Part shown: piece by piece, positions 8,784 to 17,792 of the stretch
Layout: every line of letters begins with the position of its first letter
How positions within the stretch are numbered: the stretch's first letter is position 1
From: Rhizobiaceae bacterium
GTDB taxonomy: Bacteria; Pseudomonadota; Alphaproteobacteria; Rhizobiales; Rhizobiaceae
Reading direction: 5' to 3'
Assembly (NCBI GenBank): GCA_027483885.1
Contig: JAIXTO010000233.1
Location: 1-44,898 of the forward strand
Length of the DNA: 44,898 nucleotides
Position numbers and translations under genes: made by a program
The notes under the pieces: generated by a model
The model's database searches: none
Told to the model about the DNA's origin: nothing
What the model saw: the letters and a program-made list of their open reading frames with translations, nothing else

Positions 8784-9167
8784 TCAGCGGGTGCTTTCCC
8801 GAGCCTGCTGGCCTGAGCGGATTGGCCATTTCTTGGCGATCCACGTCGCCGCAACGGCTGCGCCAGCGCCGATCACCACGCCGGATGCCTTGACCAATGC
8901 ATCCAGCAAATGCGCGTGGCGCGTCGGGGCGAGAAGCTGCATTGCTTCGATGGCACCGGCGCCGATGATGAGAAGCGGCAGAAGTATCCAGAGCTTTCGC
9001 GGATAGGCGCTGACGAAGAAAAACGTCATCACCGCAAAGGCAAGCGCCCGGTCGGTGTTGACGGGCAGCGGATCGTGCGGACGAAGTCCGATCGGCGACA
9101 CGGTGACAAAAATGATTGCGGCAAGCGAAGACCAGGCGAAAAACTTCAGGAGGCGGGATGTCATCAT
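8784..9167 (-). CDS. VanZ-like family membrane protein
   Basis: The protein is about 127 aa with four predicted membrane segments: FFAWSSLAAIIFVTVSPIGL, ALAFAVMTFFFVSAY, LWILLPLLIIGAGAIEAMQL and ASGVVIGAGAAVAATWI. The pattern of P-I-G-L-R after helix 1 and an E-A-M-Q-L-x2-P-T-R-H segment matches the VanZ-like family. VanZ itself gives low-level teicoplanin resistance; most members have no known role, so resistance should not be inferred. The start is ambiguous: ATG 9167 is immediately followed by a second ATG (9164), with a weak GACAGG in front, and TTG 9203 is in frame further upstream. It is divergent from rlpA. Confidence 0.8.
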   Translation of the reverse strand: MMTSRLLKFFAWSSLAAIIFVTVSPIGLRPHDPLPVNTDRALAFAVMTFFFVSAYPRKLWILLPLLIIGAGAIEAMQLLAPTRHAHLLDALVKASGVVIGAGAAVAATWIAKKWPIRSGQQARESTR

Positions 9168-9327
9168 CCTGTCACGATAGACGGGTGACGGAGAATACCG
9201 CAAGGCAACACGTCGTGATTTCCGTCACCATGCTTTGCCTGGGCGGTCCTCATCAGCGCATTTCGGCTTTTCTCGTGACCAAATCAGCTCCAAATCGCGG
9301 TTCCGCGCTGTGCATGTTAGCGAAGGG

Positions 9328-9431
9328 TTAACCATAACTCATTGTAATTCTAACTATCCACGGTTTTGGATCGCATTTTGGCCACGTTGAAGGCAAAACT
9401 GCAGGCCTGTGAGCCTGAAGCCGTTAACCAT
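9328..9431. promoter_or_regulatory. rlpA upstream region with two CtrA-type octamers
   Basis: The gap 9168-9504 holds no gene if rlpA starts at 9505. It contains TTAACCAT at 9328-9335 and again at 9424-9431. This octamer is the short CtrA-binding motif described for rhizobia and Brucella; CtrA controls cell-cycle and division genes in alphaproteobacteria. The surroundings of the first copy are AT-rich (TAACTCATTGTAATTCTAAC), as expected of a promoter. Two copies about one hundred bases apart before a division-associated gene is suggestive, but binding is inferred only from the motif. Confidence 0.45.
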
Positions 9432-9504
9432 GCGGCGTGAAGGGCGCGGGAGACGCCAGGACGAGGACCCGGGCGTTATCACCAAGCGGCGTGGGAACGA
9501 TATT

Positions 9505-10791
9505 TTGACTTCTGAAAGTGGCAAACTTCATCTGAGTGCGCGTTGGCTGGGGATCACCCTTGTCTGCGTCGGCATGGCGTCCTGCGCGGCGACACCATCG
9601 ACGAGCGTCGCCAAGAAGAACAAACCGAAGAGCAAGGAATATTTTTCCGAGAGCGAGTATGGCGTGAAGGCGAGCCCCCGCGTGGTGGCCGACGGCCAGC
9701 CGGTTCCCAAGGGGGGCGGGCGGTTTCTGGTCGGTAATCCGTATGAGGTCAAAGGCAAGGTCTACGTGCCGAAGGAAGACCCGAACTATAACAGGACTGG
9801 CCTTGCCTCCTGGTATGGCTCCGCTTTCCATGGCCGCGTGACCGCCAATGGCGAAGTGTATGACAGCGACCATCTGTCGGCTGCGCACCCGACATTCCCG
9901 CTGCCGAGCTACGCCCGCGTCACCAATATGGATACCGGTTCGTCGGTCGTCGTGCGCGTCAATGACCGTGGACCGTTTCATCCGGGCCGCCTGATCGATG
10001 TGTCCAGCAAGACCGCAGAACTCCTGGATTTCAAGAACACCGGGACCGCGCGCGTCAACGTGCAGTATGTCGGCCGTGCCCGCATGGACGGGCGCGACAT
10101 GCCCTTCCTGATGGCCTCTTATGTCCGCAAGGGCGATCGTATGCCAGGCATCCACCCCGATGGCCAGATCGCATCCGGCGTGATGGTCGCCTCCAACCAG
10201 TCGCTGGGTGACCAGTTGCAGAGCTATGGCAATGGAGGCCCGACCGCCTATGCCGGTTCGACGCCGAGCGGCAAGGGCGGCAAGCAGCACGCGCCGGACG
10301 CCGCTTTTGCGGCAGCCGCGAGAACCTATGAGGCGGCCCCGATCCGGTCCGCTGCTCCGCTGAAGTCTTCCGCATCGGTGGCGAGCACGCCAATGCCGTC
10401 GTCGCGTCCGGCCGCTGTCCGCTCATCGCAAACGGCGGTCGCTTCGGCAAAGGCCCAGCCGTCGGCGCAGGCCTATTCGGTAGCGTCCCTGCCTGTTGTG
10501 GCAGAGCCGGTTCAAACGCGTCCCGTGGCGCAGAAGGCCGCAACCGTGAAGCCCGCTTCCAGCCAGCCGGTCGCGACGGCGCGCTCCGTCATTCCGGCAC
10601 CCGCTCAGCCCGTGCAGAAGGCGGCGAAGTCGGCTCAGCCCTATCCGGCAGCCTCTGCGCAGACCGCCTATGCGGCGCCGGCCCATTCGGCGGCTTCGCC
10701 TCAGGTTATCTTCGGCAATGTCATCCTGCGGGATGACGGGCGCATCGAGCAGGTCAGCAACGGTTCGTCGCAAAAAGCCGCCAGACCCTGA
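9505..10791 (+). CDS. rlpA: RlpA-family septal ring lipoprotein (lytic transglycosylase-like)
   Basis: RlpA proteins are outer-membrane lipoproteins that collect at the division septum; in Pseudomonas the protein cleaves stem-less glycan strands. From TTG 9505 the product is 428 aa with a signal sequence and lipobox (GITLVCVGMASC, Cys at about residue 28). The double-psi beta-barrel follows: NRTGLASWYGSAFHGRVTAN, GEVYD, AAHPTFPLPSYARVTN and VVRVNDRGPFHPGRLIDVS. The last 170 residues are a low-complexity Ala/Pro/Ser/Gln-rich tail ending in a short ordered piece (QVIFGNVILRDDGRIEQV). I see no SPOR domain. TTG 9505 is preferred because it gives a normal lipoprotein signal and leaves both CtrA-type octamers upstream; GTG 9409 and ATG 9430 are in-frame alternatives that add a basic, non-signal-like extension. 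Confidence 0.88.
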   Translation: MTSESGKLHLSARWLGITLVCVGMASCAATPSTSVAKKNKPKSKEYFSESEYGVKASPRVVADGQPVPKGGGRFLVGNPYEVKGKVYVPKEDPNYNRTGLASWYGSAFHGRVTANGEVYDSDHLSAAHPTFPLPSYARVTNMDTGSSVVVRVNDRGPFHPGRLIDVSSKTAELLDFKNTGTARVNVQYVGRARMDGRDMPFLMASYVRKGDRMPGIHPDGQIASGVMVASNQSLGDQLQSYGNGGPTAYAGSTPSGKGGKQHAPDAAFAAAARTYEAAPIRSAAPLKSSASVASTPMPSSRPAAVRSSQTAVASAKAQPSAQAYSVASLPVVAEPVQTRPVAQKAATVKPASSQPVATARSVIPAPAQPVQKAAKSAQPYPAASAQTAYAAPAHSAASPQVIFGNVILRDDGRIEQVSNGSSQKAARP

Positions 10792-10835
10792 TCCTGCGGT
10801 TGCGCCTTCCGTCTGGCCTTGCTAGGCACGAACGC

Positions 10836-12035
10836 ATGCGGTTGAAGAGCTTGACGATGCGTTTTGCGATTTCCTTCCCCGTCGTCCGCGCCTTTGCCGT
10901 GGCGATTGCAACCCTTGCCTGCGTTTCGTCAGTGCCGGCGGCCGACGAAACGCGGCTGCCGGGCCTGAAGGCCAAACAGATCTACATGGTGGAGGAGCGA
11001 TCCGGCACCGTGCTTCTGGCGCAGAATGAAAACCAGGCGTTTCCGCCCGCATCGCTTGCCAAGCTGATGACCATGGACCTCGTGTTCGAGGCACTGGCGA
11101 AGGGCGAGGTCACGCTCGACACGACCTACCGCGTCTCGGAAAACGCCTGGCGCACCGGCGGCGCCCCCTCCGGCACCACCACGATGTTTGCAGCACTACG
11201 CTCCGACATCCGGCTGGAAGACCTCATCAAGGGCGTCATCATCCACAATGCCAATGATGCCTGCATCATCATTGCCGAGGGTCTCAGCGGATCCGAACAG
11301 GCATTTGCCACACGGATGACGGCGCGCGCCAAAGATCTCGGTCTTGCCCGCAGCATTTATCTCAACGCAACCGGCCTGCCGGATGCCGAAAGCCGCACGA
11401 CGGCGCGTGACCTGGTGGAACTTGCTCGCCACATCCACCGCACCTATCCGCAGTTTTATCCGCTTTATGCGCAGCCGGATTTCGAGTGGAACAAGATCTT
11501 TCAGCGCAACAAGAACCCGTTCCTGTCTCTCGGGCTTGGCATTGACGGGCTGGGCGCCGGTTACGCGGAAGGCTCCGGCTTTGCGGGTGTCGCCTCCGTG
11601 GAGCGCGATGGAACGCGGCTGTTTCTGGCGCTCGGCGGTCTTGCGAGCGACAAGGAACGGCTGGAGGAAGCGCGCCGCGTGCTGGAATGGGGCCTGTCCG
11701 CCTTTACCACCCGCGTGTTGTTTGCCGATGGCGAGGCGATCGGGCAGGCGGCCGTCTATGGCGGCGAGCATCACTATGTCGACTTGACGGCCAAAGGGGC
11801 TGTCGATGTCTATATTCCAAGCCGCGACGCCGAACGGCTGTCGGCACGCATCGTTTATCGCTGGCCGCTCAATGCACCCGTCAGCGAAGGCCAGGAGATC
11901 GGCGTGCTGAAGGTGTTTGAGGGAGAACGGCCGCTGAAGGAGGTTCCGCTTTATGCCGCCTCGGCCGTCGGCTCCGGCTCGCTCGTCTCCAAGGCGACGG
12001 ATGCGTTGATGGAGCTTCTGCTGTTCTGGCTCTAA
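10836..12035 (+). CDS. D-alanyl-D-alanine carboxypeptidase-like low-mass PBP with altered active-site motifs
   Basis: This 399-aa periplasmic protein has a signal peptide and the peptidase S11 (DacA/DacF) fold: MVEERSGTVLLAQNENQAFP, then PASLAKLMTMDLVFEAL with the SxxK motif (Ser73, Lys76). The other two motifs are not canonical. The SxN triad reads Asn-Ala-Asn (138-140, in HNANDACIIIAEG), and the KTG triad reads Gly-Ala-Gly (240-242, in GIDGLGAGYAEGSGF). The C-terminal beta domain and a hydrophobic tail (LMELLLFWL) for membrane attachment are present. A normal S11 enzyme trims D-Ala from peptidoglycan stems; loss of the KTG Lys and Thr makes normal activity doubtful. ATG 10836 is used; ATG 10857, with GAAGAG eight bases upstream, is as likely. 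It lies in a row with rlpA, tmk and holB. Confidence 0.88.
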   Translation: MRLKSLTMRFAISFPVVRAFAVAIATLACVSSVPAADETRLPGLKAKQIYMVEERSGTVLLAQNENQAFPPASLAKLMTMDLVFEALAKGEVTLDTTYRVSENAWRTGGAPSGTTTMFAALRSDIRLEDLIKGVIIHNANDACIIIAEGLSGSEQAFATRMTARAKDLGLARSIYLNATGLPDAESRTTARDLVELARHIHRTYPQFYPLYAQPDFEWNKIFQRNKNPFLSLGLGIDGLGAGYAEGSGFAGVASVERDGTRLFLALGGLASDKERLEEARRVLEWGLSAFTTRVLFADGEAIGQAAVYGGEHHYVDLTAKGAVDVYIPSRDAERLSARIVYRWPLNAPVSEGQEIGVLKVFEGERPLKEVPLYAASAVGSGSLVSKATDALMELLLFWL

Positions 12036-12110
12036 TTGCTGCAGCTGTTTCGCAGCGCAGCGCAATGCGCTAAGGGAAAACCTAGAAGACAGCGTGAGAG
12101 CGGCGGCAGA

Positions 12111-12818
12111 GTGACGAAGACCCAAGGATTTTTCATCAGTTTCGAAGGCGGGGAAGGGGCGGGGAAATCCACCCAGATCCGCCGGCTGGGCGAAGCCTTG
12201 CGTGCAGATGGCCATGAGGTGTTGGTGACCCGCGAGCCCGGCGGTTCGGCCGGCGCCGAATCGATCCGCCATGTCATCCTGTCGGGCGCTGCCGAACCGT
12301 TTGGCGTGCGCATGGAGGCCATGCTGTTTGCCGCGGCCCGCAACGACCATGTGACGGCGTTGATCCGCCCGGCGCTTGCCGAGGGCAGGGTGGTGTTGTG
12401 TGACCGCTTCATCGATTCCTCACGCGTCTACCAAGGCATTACCGGCAATCTGGAGCAGGGTTTCATCGACCGGCTGGAGCGGGTGGCGATCGATGGCGTG
12501 CGCCCGGATCTGACCGTCATTCTCGATCTTCCCGCCGAACAGGGGCTGGCGCGCGCCAGAAAGCGCAGCGCCGACATAGGGTCGAGTGAGGCGCCCGACC
12601 GATTCGAAAAGGAAGAGATCGAGGTGCACGAGATGCGCCGCCGTGCCTTTCTGGACATTGCCTCCCGCGAGCCCGACCGCTGCCATGTGGTGGATGCGGC
12701 CCGTAGCGAAGACGATATTGCGGGCGATATTCTTTTGATCGTCCAGCACAGGCTGGACCAGGAGGAGGACGTAGATGCGGCCGACTCAAATCCCCTTCGG
12801 GCGGAGAGCCTGTCATGA
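12111..12818 (+). CDS. tmk: thymidylate kinase
   Basis: Tmk phosphorylates dTMP to dTDP with ATP, an essential step to dTTP. The 235-aa product from GTG 12111 shows the P-loop [11 protein letters not shown] (residues about 10-20), TREPGG, the DR-containing segment [14 protein letters not shown], and a lid region with Arg-rich RARKRSAD. The GTG start places the first strand (GFFISFEGG) at residue 6, the usual Tmk spacing; the frame is open upstream to 12036, but those residues do not look like Tmk. The stop overlaps the holB start (ATGA), so the two replication genes are coupled. Confidence 0.95.
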   Translation: MTKTQGFFISFEGGEGAGKSTQIRRLGEALRADGHEVLVTREPGGSAGAESIRHVILSGAAEPFGVRMEAMLFAAARNDHVTALIRPALAEGRVVLCDRFIDSSRVYQGITGNLEQGFIDRLERVAIDGVRPDLTVILDLPAEQGLARARKRSADIGSSEAPDRFEKEEIEVHEMRRRAFLDIASREPDRCHVVDAARSEDDIAGDILLIVQHRLDQEEDVDAADSNPLRAESLS

Positions 12819-13843
12819 GTGACCTGCCATTCGGCGTTCTCGACGGTGCCATTCCGCCGCAGTCCAACAGCCATCTTTTCGGCCATACGGAGGCGGAGGA
12901 TTTTCTGGCGGGTTTTTACCGGTCCGGACGTAGCCACCATGCCATTCTCATCGAAGGGCCTGAAGGCATCGGTAAGGCCACACTTGCCTTCCGGTTTGCC
13001 AACCATGTTCTGTCGCATCCGGAACCGGAAACGGCGCCGAATTTTCTCGCCGAGCCCGATCCGTCCTCATCGGTCAGCCGGCAGATTGCGTCGGGCGCCT
13101 CGCACAATCTTCTGCACCTGACGCGGCCGGTGGACGAAAAGAGCGGCAAGGCAAAAACTGCGATCACCGTGGACGAGGTGCGCCGGGCTGGGCACTTCTT
13201 CTCGCAGACTTCGGGTACCGGCAACTGGCGCATCGTCATCATCGACCCCGCAGACGATCTCAACCGCAATGCGGCAAACGCCATCCTGAAGATCCTTGAG
13301 GAGCCACCCAAGCGGGCACTGTTTCTGGTGCTCAGCCACGCGCCGGGAAAACTGCTGCCTACCATCCGCTCGCGCTGCCTGCCGTTGAAACTGCAGCCGC
13401 TGGTCGAGGGGGATCTGACCCAGGCGCTCTTCTCGCTCGGCATCACGCTCGATGGCGGGCGCACGGCGCAGGAGGTGCTGGCCGCCTCGAACGGCAGCGT
13501 CTCGCAGGCGCTGAAGCTGATGAACTATGGTGGCACCGACATCATCAGCGCCTTTGCCGAGGTGACCGCATCATCCGGGCCTGCCGCCCGCAAGGCGATG
13601 CACCGGCTGGCCGACGTGCTTTCGGCCAAGGACAATGACGTGATCTTCGGCTTCTTCCTCGATCACCTGCGCGAAAGCCTGGTGGCGCGGGCGAGGGCAG
13701 CCGCCCATGCCGGCGATCTCGCCGCCGCCGACCGTGCCTCGCGCCTGTCCTCGGAGATCGGCGAACGGATCGCCATTTCGCAAGGCTATAATCTCGATCG
13801 CAAGCAGACGATCATTTCGCTGCTCGAAGATGTGGCGCGGTAA
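12815..13843 (+). CDS. holB: DNA polymerase III subunit delta'
   Basis: The delta' subunit is part of the clamp-loader complex that places the beta clamp on DNA. The 342-aa protein has an AAA+ core: [20 protein letters not shown], a Walker A-like loop [11 protein letters not shown] (48-56), the segment [20 protein letters not shown] followed by [14 protein letters not shown], and the sensor region [14 protein letters not shown]. The SRC sequence after the Walker B region is the hallmark of delta'/gamma subunits. The P-loop has Ala after GK (GKAT), close to consensus. It starts within the tmk stop and is followed after 88 nt by metG. Confidence 0.94.
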   Translation: MSDLPFGVLDGAIPPQSNSHLFGHTEAEDFLAGFYRSGRSHHAILIEGPEGIGKATLAFRFANHVLSHPEPETAPNFLAEPDPSSSVSRQIASGASHNLLHLTRPVDEKSGKAKTAITVDEVRRAGHFFSQTSGTGNWRIVIIDPADDLNRNAANAILKILEEPPKRALFLVLSHAPGKLLPTIRSRCLPLKLQPLVEGDLTQALFSLGITLDGGRTAQEVLAASNGSVSQALKLMNYGGTDIISAFAEVTASSGPAARKAMHRLADVLSAKDNDVIFGFFLDHLRESLVARARAAAHAGDLAAADRASRLSSEIGERIAISQGYNLDRKQTIISLLEDVAR

Positions 13844-13931
13844 CTGCAGGGGTGATGGTGCCCGCGAACGGAAACTTGCTGTTTCGCAACGGCGAAACAT
13901 GGGTTAAGACGCGGGCCAGAGAAATTCACGA

Positions 13932-15503
13932 ATGCTGGCCGAAATGTCCTCCAAAACGCCTTATTACATTACCACTGCCATCTCCTATCCGAACGGCAAG
14001 CCGCATATCGGCCACGCCTACGAACTGATCGCGACGGATGCCATGGCGCGCTTCCAGCGCCTTGACGGCAAGGATGTCTTCTTCCTCACCGGCACCGACG
14101 AGCACGGCCAGAAGATGCAGCAGACGGCGCGGGCCGAAGGCATTACCCCCGAGGCGCTTGCCGAGCGGAATTCCAATGAATTCCGCGAGATGGGCAGGCT
14201 TTTGAATGCATCGAACGATGATTTCATCCGCACCACCGAAGAGCGTCATCACAAGACGGTGCAAGCCTTGTGGAACCGCATGGCCGACAAGGGCGATATC
14301 TACAAGGACCGTTATGCCGGCTGGTATTCGGTCCGCGACGAAGCCTATTATCAGGAAGAGGAAACCGAGCTGCGCGCCGATGGCGTTCGTTACGGTCCTC
14401 AGGGCACGCCGGTCGAGTGGGTGGAGGAAGAAAGCTATTTCTTCAAGCTGTCTGCCTATGAAGACAGGCTGCTGAAGCTCTACGAAGACGAGCCGGATTT
14501 CATCGGGCCGAACGAGCGCCGCAACGAGGTGATTTCCTTCGTCAAGTCCGGTCTGAAAGACCTGTCGGTGTCGCGCACGACCTTCGACTGGGGCATCAAG
14601 GTGCCCAATGATCCCAAGCACGTCATGTATGTCTGGGTGGATGCGCTCACCAACTACATCACCGCGACCGGCTATGTCGAAGACGAGAACGGCCCGCGGG
14701 CAAAATACTGGCCGGCCGATGCCCATATCATCGGCAAGGACATCATCCGTTTCCACGCCGTCTACTGGCCGGCATTTTTGATGTCCGCGGGCCTGCCGCT
14801 GCCAAAGCGCGTCTACGCCCACGGCTTCCTGCTCAACAAGGGCGAGAAGATGTCAAAATCGCTCGGCAACGTGGTCGATCCGGTCAACCTCGTTTCGCAT
14901 TTCGGGCTTGATCAGGTGCGTTATTTCTTCCTGCGCGAAGTGTCGTTCGGGCAGGATGGCAGCTATTCGCCGGAAGCCATTGCCACCCGCATCAATGCGG
15001 ATCTCGCCAACGGCATCGGCAATCTTGCATCGCGTTCGCTGTCGATGATTGCCAAGAACTGCGAGGGCAGGGTGCCGCAGCCGGGTGAGTTGACCGAGGC
15101 CGACAAGGCAATCCTTGCGACGGCGGATGCGGCGATTGCCATCTGCCGCGAGGAAATGGGCCGCCAGCAGGTGCACAAGGCGGTGGCCGCCACCATCAAC
15201 ATCGTCAACGAGGCCGACCGCTATTTCGCCGCCCAGGAGCCCTGGGTGCTGCGCAAGACGGATGTGCCGCGCATGGAAACGGTGCTGTGGGTAACAGCCG
15301 ATGTGGTGCGCCAGGTCGCCATCCTGTTCCAGCCGATCATGCCGGAATCGGCCGCAAAAATCCTCGATCTCGTGGCGGTCGCGCCTGATGATCGCGGCTT
15401 TGACAGACTGGGCGAGGCGGGTCGCCTTGTGCCCGGCACGGAGCTTCCGGCGCCTGCGCCGGTTTTTCCGCGCTATGTGGCGCCTGAGGCACCCCAGGCA
15501 TGA
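13932..15503 (+). CDS. metG: methionine--tRNA ligase
   Basis: MetG charges methionine onto elongator and initiator tRNA-Met. The 523-aa protein has the class I signatures: HIGH at residues 25-28 ([14 protein letters not shown]) and [10 protein letters not shown] near residue 305. The connective region ([20 protein letters not shown]) has no cysteine knuckle, so this is a zinc-free MetRS type, as in many alphaproteobacteria. It ends after the anticodon-binding helical domain without the C-terminal EMAP-like dimerisation domain. ATG 13932 is used; ATG 13944 gives a start ([18 protein letters not shown]) closer to relatives. The stop overlaps the tatD start (ATGA). Confidence 0.96.
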   Translation: MLAEMSSKTPYYITTAISYPNGKPHIGHAYELIATDAMARFQRLDGKDVFFLTGTDEHGQKMQQTARAEGITPEALAERNSNEFREMGRLLNASNDDFIRTTEERHHKTVQALWNRMADKGDIYKDRYAGWYSVRDEAYYQEEETELRADGVRYGPQGTPVEWVEEESYFFKLSAYEDRLLKLYEDEPDFIGPNERRNEVISFVKSGLKDLSVSRTTFDWGIKVPNDPKHVMYVWVDALTNYITATGYVEDENGPRAKYWPADAHIIGKDIIRFHAVYWPAFLMSAGLPLPKRVYAHGFLLNKGEKMSKSLGNVVDPVNLVSHFGLDQVRYFFLREVSFGQDGSYSPEAIATRINADLANGIGNLASRSLSMIAKNCEGRVPQPGELTEADKAILATADAAIAICREEMGRQQVHKAVAATINIVNEADRYFAAQEPWVLRKTDVPRMETVLWVTADVVRQVAILFQPIMPESAAKILDLVAVAPDDRGFDRLGEAGRLVPGTELPAPAPVFPRYVAPEAPQA

Positions 15504-16291
15504 CGTCGATGCTGATCGATAGCCATTGCCACCTGGATTTTGCCGATTTCGACGCCGAGCGCGACGAACTTGTGGCGCGCGCCCATGCGGCGGGCGTTTC
15601 CCAGATGGTGACCATCTCGACGCGTGTGAAAAAGCTCGACACGCTGCTTGCGTTGACGAAGCGCTATCCGTCCGTGTTCTGCTCGGTCGGCACGCATCCG
15701 AACAATGCCGGCGAGGAACTGGATGTGACCGCCGACGATCTGGTGCGGCTGGCTGAAAGCCACGAGAAAATCGTGGCGATCGGTGAGGCGGGTCTCGATT
15801 ATTTCTATGACACGCAGACGCCTGAGGACCAGCAGACCGGCTTTCGCCGTCACATCGAGGCTGCACGCCGCACGCAGCTGCCGCTCGTCATCCATAGCCG
15901 CAGCGCCGACGAGGACATGGCAGCGATCCTGACCGAGGAAAAAGGGAAGGGCGCCTTCCCCTTCATCCTGCACTGCTTTTCCGCCGGCCAGGCGCTGGCC
16001 GATGCCGGCGTGGCGCTCGGTGGCTACATTTCGTTTTCGGGCATCGTGACGTTTCCGAAATCCGAAGAGCTTCGCGACATTGCCAAAACCGTGCCTATGG
16101 ACCGGCTGCTGGTGGAGACGGATGCGCCGTATCTGGCGCCAAAACGCTGGCGCGGCAAGCGCAACGAACCCTCCTACGTGGTCAACACGGCCGAGGTTCT
16201 GGCTGAGGTGAAGGGCGTTTCCTATGAGGAGATGGCTGAGATCACCACCGCCAACGCGTTTCGCTGCTTTTCCAAGATGACGAGGATCTGA
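15500..16291 (+). CDS. TatD-family metal-dependent hydrolase
   Basis: This 263-aa TIM-barrel hydrolase is of the TatD/YcfH family, members of which act as metal-dependent DNases or D-aminoacyl-tRNA deacylase-like enzymes; the exact substrate here is unknown. The metal and catalytic motifs are all visible: HxH in [10 protein letters not shown], Glu in [12 protein letters not shown], His in [14 protein letters not shown] and FILHCFSAG, and the terminal [20 protein letters not shown] with the conserved Asp. The start overlaps the metG stop; a second ATG at 15509 gives the shorter N-terminus [11 protein letters not shown]. The metG-tatD-MBL order is one I recall from Rhizobiales. Confidence 0.93.
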   Translation: MTSMLIDSHCHLDFADFDAERDELVARAHAAGVSQMVTISTRVKKLDTLLALTKRYPSVFCSVGTHPNNAGEELDVTADDLVRLAESHEKIVAIGEAGLDYFYDTQTPEDQQTGFRRHIEAARRTQLPLVIHSRSADEDMAAILTEEKGKGAFPFILHCFSAGQALADAGVALGGYISFSGIVTFPKSEELRDIAKTVPMDRLLVETDAPYLAPKRWRGKRNEPSYVVNTAEVLAEVKGVSYEEMAEITTANAFRCFSKMTRI

Positions 16292-16295
16292 CATC

Positions 16296-17126
16296 GTGGC
16301 GGGTGACCGGCTTCGTTTCACCATTCTCGGCTGCTCCTCGTCTCCAGGCGTGCCTCGCCTTGACGGCGACTGGGGCGCCTGCGACCCGAAAGAGCCGCGT
16401 AACCGCCGCCGCCGTTCCGCCCTTCTGGTGCAGCGGCTGGCCGCTGGTGGCGGCGTCACGAACCTCGTCATCGATACCGGCCCGGATTTTCGCGAGCAGA
16501 TGATTTCGACCGGCGTGAAGCGTCTGGACGGCGTGCTCTACACCCATGCCCATGCCGACCACCTGCACGGCATCGACGATGTGCGTGGCTATTTCCACTC
16601 GCAGCGCCAGCGTATTCCGATCTGGGCCGATCCCTTCACCATGGACCGCATTCGCCAGGGGTTTGGTTACTGCCTTGAAACGCCGCCGGGCGGCAATTAC
16701 CCGCCGATCGTCACACCGCATCTCATAGAGACGCTGGACAAGCCCGTGGTCGTGGACGGGCCGGGGGGACCGATCCGCGCCTACCCGCATGTGCAACAAC
16801 ATGGCGATATCGAATCGCTCGGCTTTCGCTTCGAAAACGTTGCCTATTGCAGTGATGTCAGCGATTTTCCGCAGGCTAGCCTCGCGCGGCTGCAAAACCT
16901 CGACATGCTGATCATCGACGCGCTGCAATACACGTTTCACCCGAGCCATCTGTCGCTGGAACAGGCGCTCGGCTGGATTGGACGTCTGCAGCCGAAGCGC
17001 GCGATCCTGACCCATATGCATGTGCCGATGGACTACCGGACGGTGATGGCGGAAACACCTGAGCATGTGGAGCCGGCCTATGACGGACTGAGCTTCGAAT
17101 GTGACGTGACTGACGAGGATGCCTGA
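16296..17126 (+). CDS. MBL-fold metallo-hydrolase (PhnP-like)
   Basis: This 276-aa metallo-beta-lactamase-fold protein starts at GTG 16296, four bases after tatD. The fold's start is FTILGCSSSPGVPRLDGDWG, with CDPKEPRNRRRRSALLVQ typical of the PhnP/cyclic phosphodiesterase-like branch. The metal-binding motif is THAHADH (HxHxDH), followed by later ligands in HGDIESLGFRF, AYCSDVSDFP and LTHMHVPMDY. Relatives include PhnP (a phosphodiesterase), but no phn genes are nearby and the substrate is not known. Its tight spacing after tatD suggests co-expression and perhaps a shared role in nucleic-acid or nucleotide turnover; that is inference. Confidence 0.9.
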   Translation: MAGDRLRFTILGCSSSPGVPRLDGDWGACDPKEPRNRRRRSALLVQRLAAGGGVTNLVIDTGPDFREQMISTGVKRLDGVLYTHAHADHLHGIDDVRGYFHSQRQRIPIWADPFTMDRIRQGFGYCLETPPGGNYPPIVTPHLIETLDKPVVVDGPGGPIRAYPHVQQHGDIESLGFRFENVAYCSDVSDFPQASLARLQNLDMLIIDALQYTFHPSHLSLEQALGWIGRLQPKRAILTHMHVPMDYRTVMAETPEHVEPAYDGLSFECDVTDEDA

Positions 17127-17222
17127 GAGCCGGGGCGGCGGGGTTGTCGGTGTGAAATTTGGTTGGGCCATCGTGACCGGTGAACTGGCACGTGGTCCGG
17201 TACAGGGCAAAAAAGAGAGAAA

Positions 17223-17714
17223 GTGTCGGGCATGGGGGCTTTGATCTGGTACGGCACGGTTCTGGGGATCGTCGCAACGCTTGCCATGGATATCTGGGCG
17301 CTCTTCCTCTATGGGGCGCTGAAGCAGAACCGCCCGAACTGGCGCCCGGCTGGTCGCTGGTTCGTTGCAGTATCACGTGGCCGTTTCCTCCATGAAAACA
17401 TCGCAGCGCTTAAACCACATCGCCAGGACAACCTGATCGGCTGGACCGGCCATTACGCCGTCGGCATTTTCTACGGCATTGTGTTTGCAGCAATCGTCGG
17501 CTTTGACTGGCGCCAGGACCCGACATTCCTGCCGGCGTTTGTCTTTGGCATCATCACAGTCGGGGCCGGCTGGTTCATCATGCAGCCCGGCATGGGCCTC
17601 GGGATTGCCGCATCAAAAACACCAAACCCCAACAAGGCCCGCTTCCTCAACCTTGCCGCTCACACGATCTTCGCCCTTGGACTTTATGGCGCTGGCCTCG
17701 CGCTGGTCGGTTGA
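17223..17714 (+). CDS. DUF2938 family membrane protein
   Basis: This 163-aa protein has four or so hydrophobic helices: LIWYGTVLGIVATLAMDIWA, HYAVGIFYGIVFAAIVGF, FVFGIITVGAGWFIMQPGMG and AAHTIFALGLYGAGLALV. The GPNW/RPNWRPAGRWF and QPGMGLGIAASKTPNPNKAR segments fit DUF2938, a family of uncharacterised inner-membrane proteins. GTG 17223 is preceded by a purine-rich AGAGAGAAA. No function can be assigned. It stands alone between the MBL gene and a GNAT gene, all on the same strand. Confidence 0.82.
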   Translation: MSGMGALIWYGTVLGIVATLAMDIWALFLYGALKQNRPNWRPAGRWFVAVSRGRFLHENIAALKPHRQDNLIGWTGHYAVGIFYGIVFAAIVGFDWRQDPTFLPAFVFGIITVGAGWFIMQPGMGLGIAASKTPNPNKARFLNLAAHTIFALGLYGAGLALVG

Positions 17715-17792
17715 TCGTTCTACGAACATGACGAGCGGACTTTGTGACGGCGTCCTATTTCGCACATGAGCAAACGGCGATAACCTGCTGCA

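Noticed and set aside
7637..8854. A 405-codon minus-strand open frame opposite the flippase gene
   Set aside because: It is antisense to a protein with clear membrane-helix pattern and ribosome-binding site; the opposite product is a His/Gln/Arg-rich artefact.
8784..9167. VanZ-like gene as a glycopeptide resistance determinant
   Set aside because: Only the broad VanZ-like family is supported; no other van genes are present, and the family is common in Gram-negative genomes without this role.
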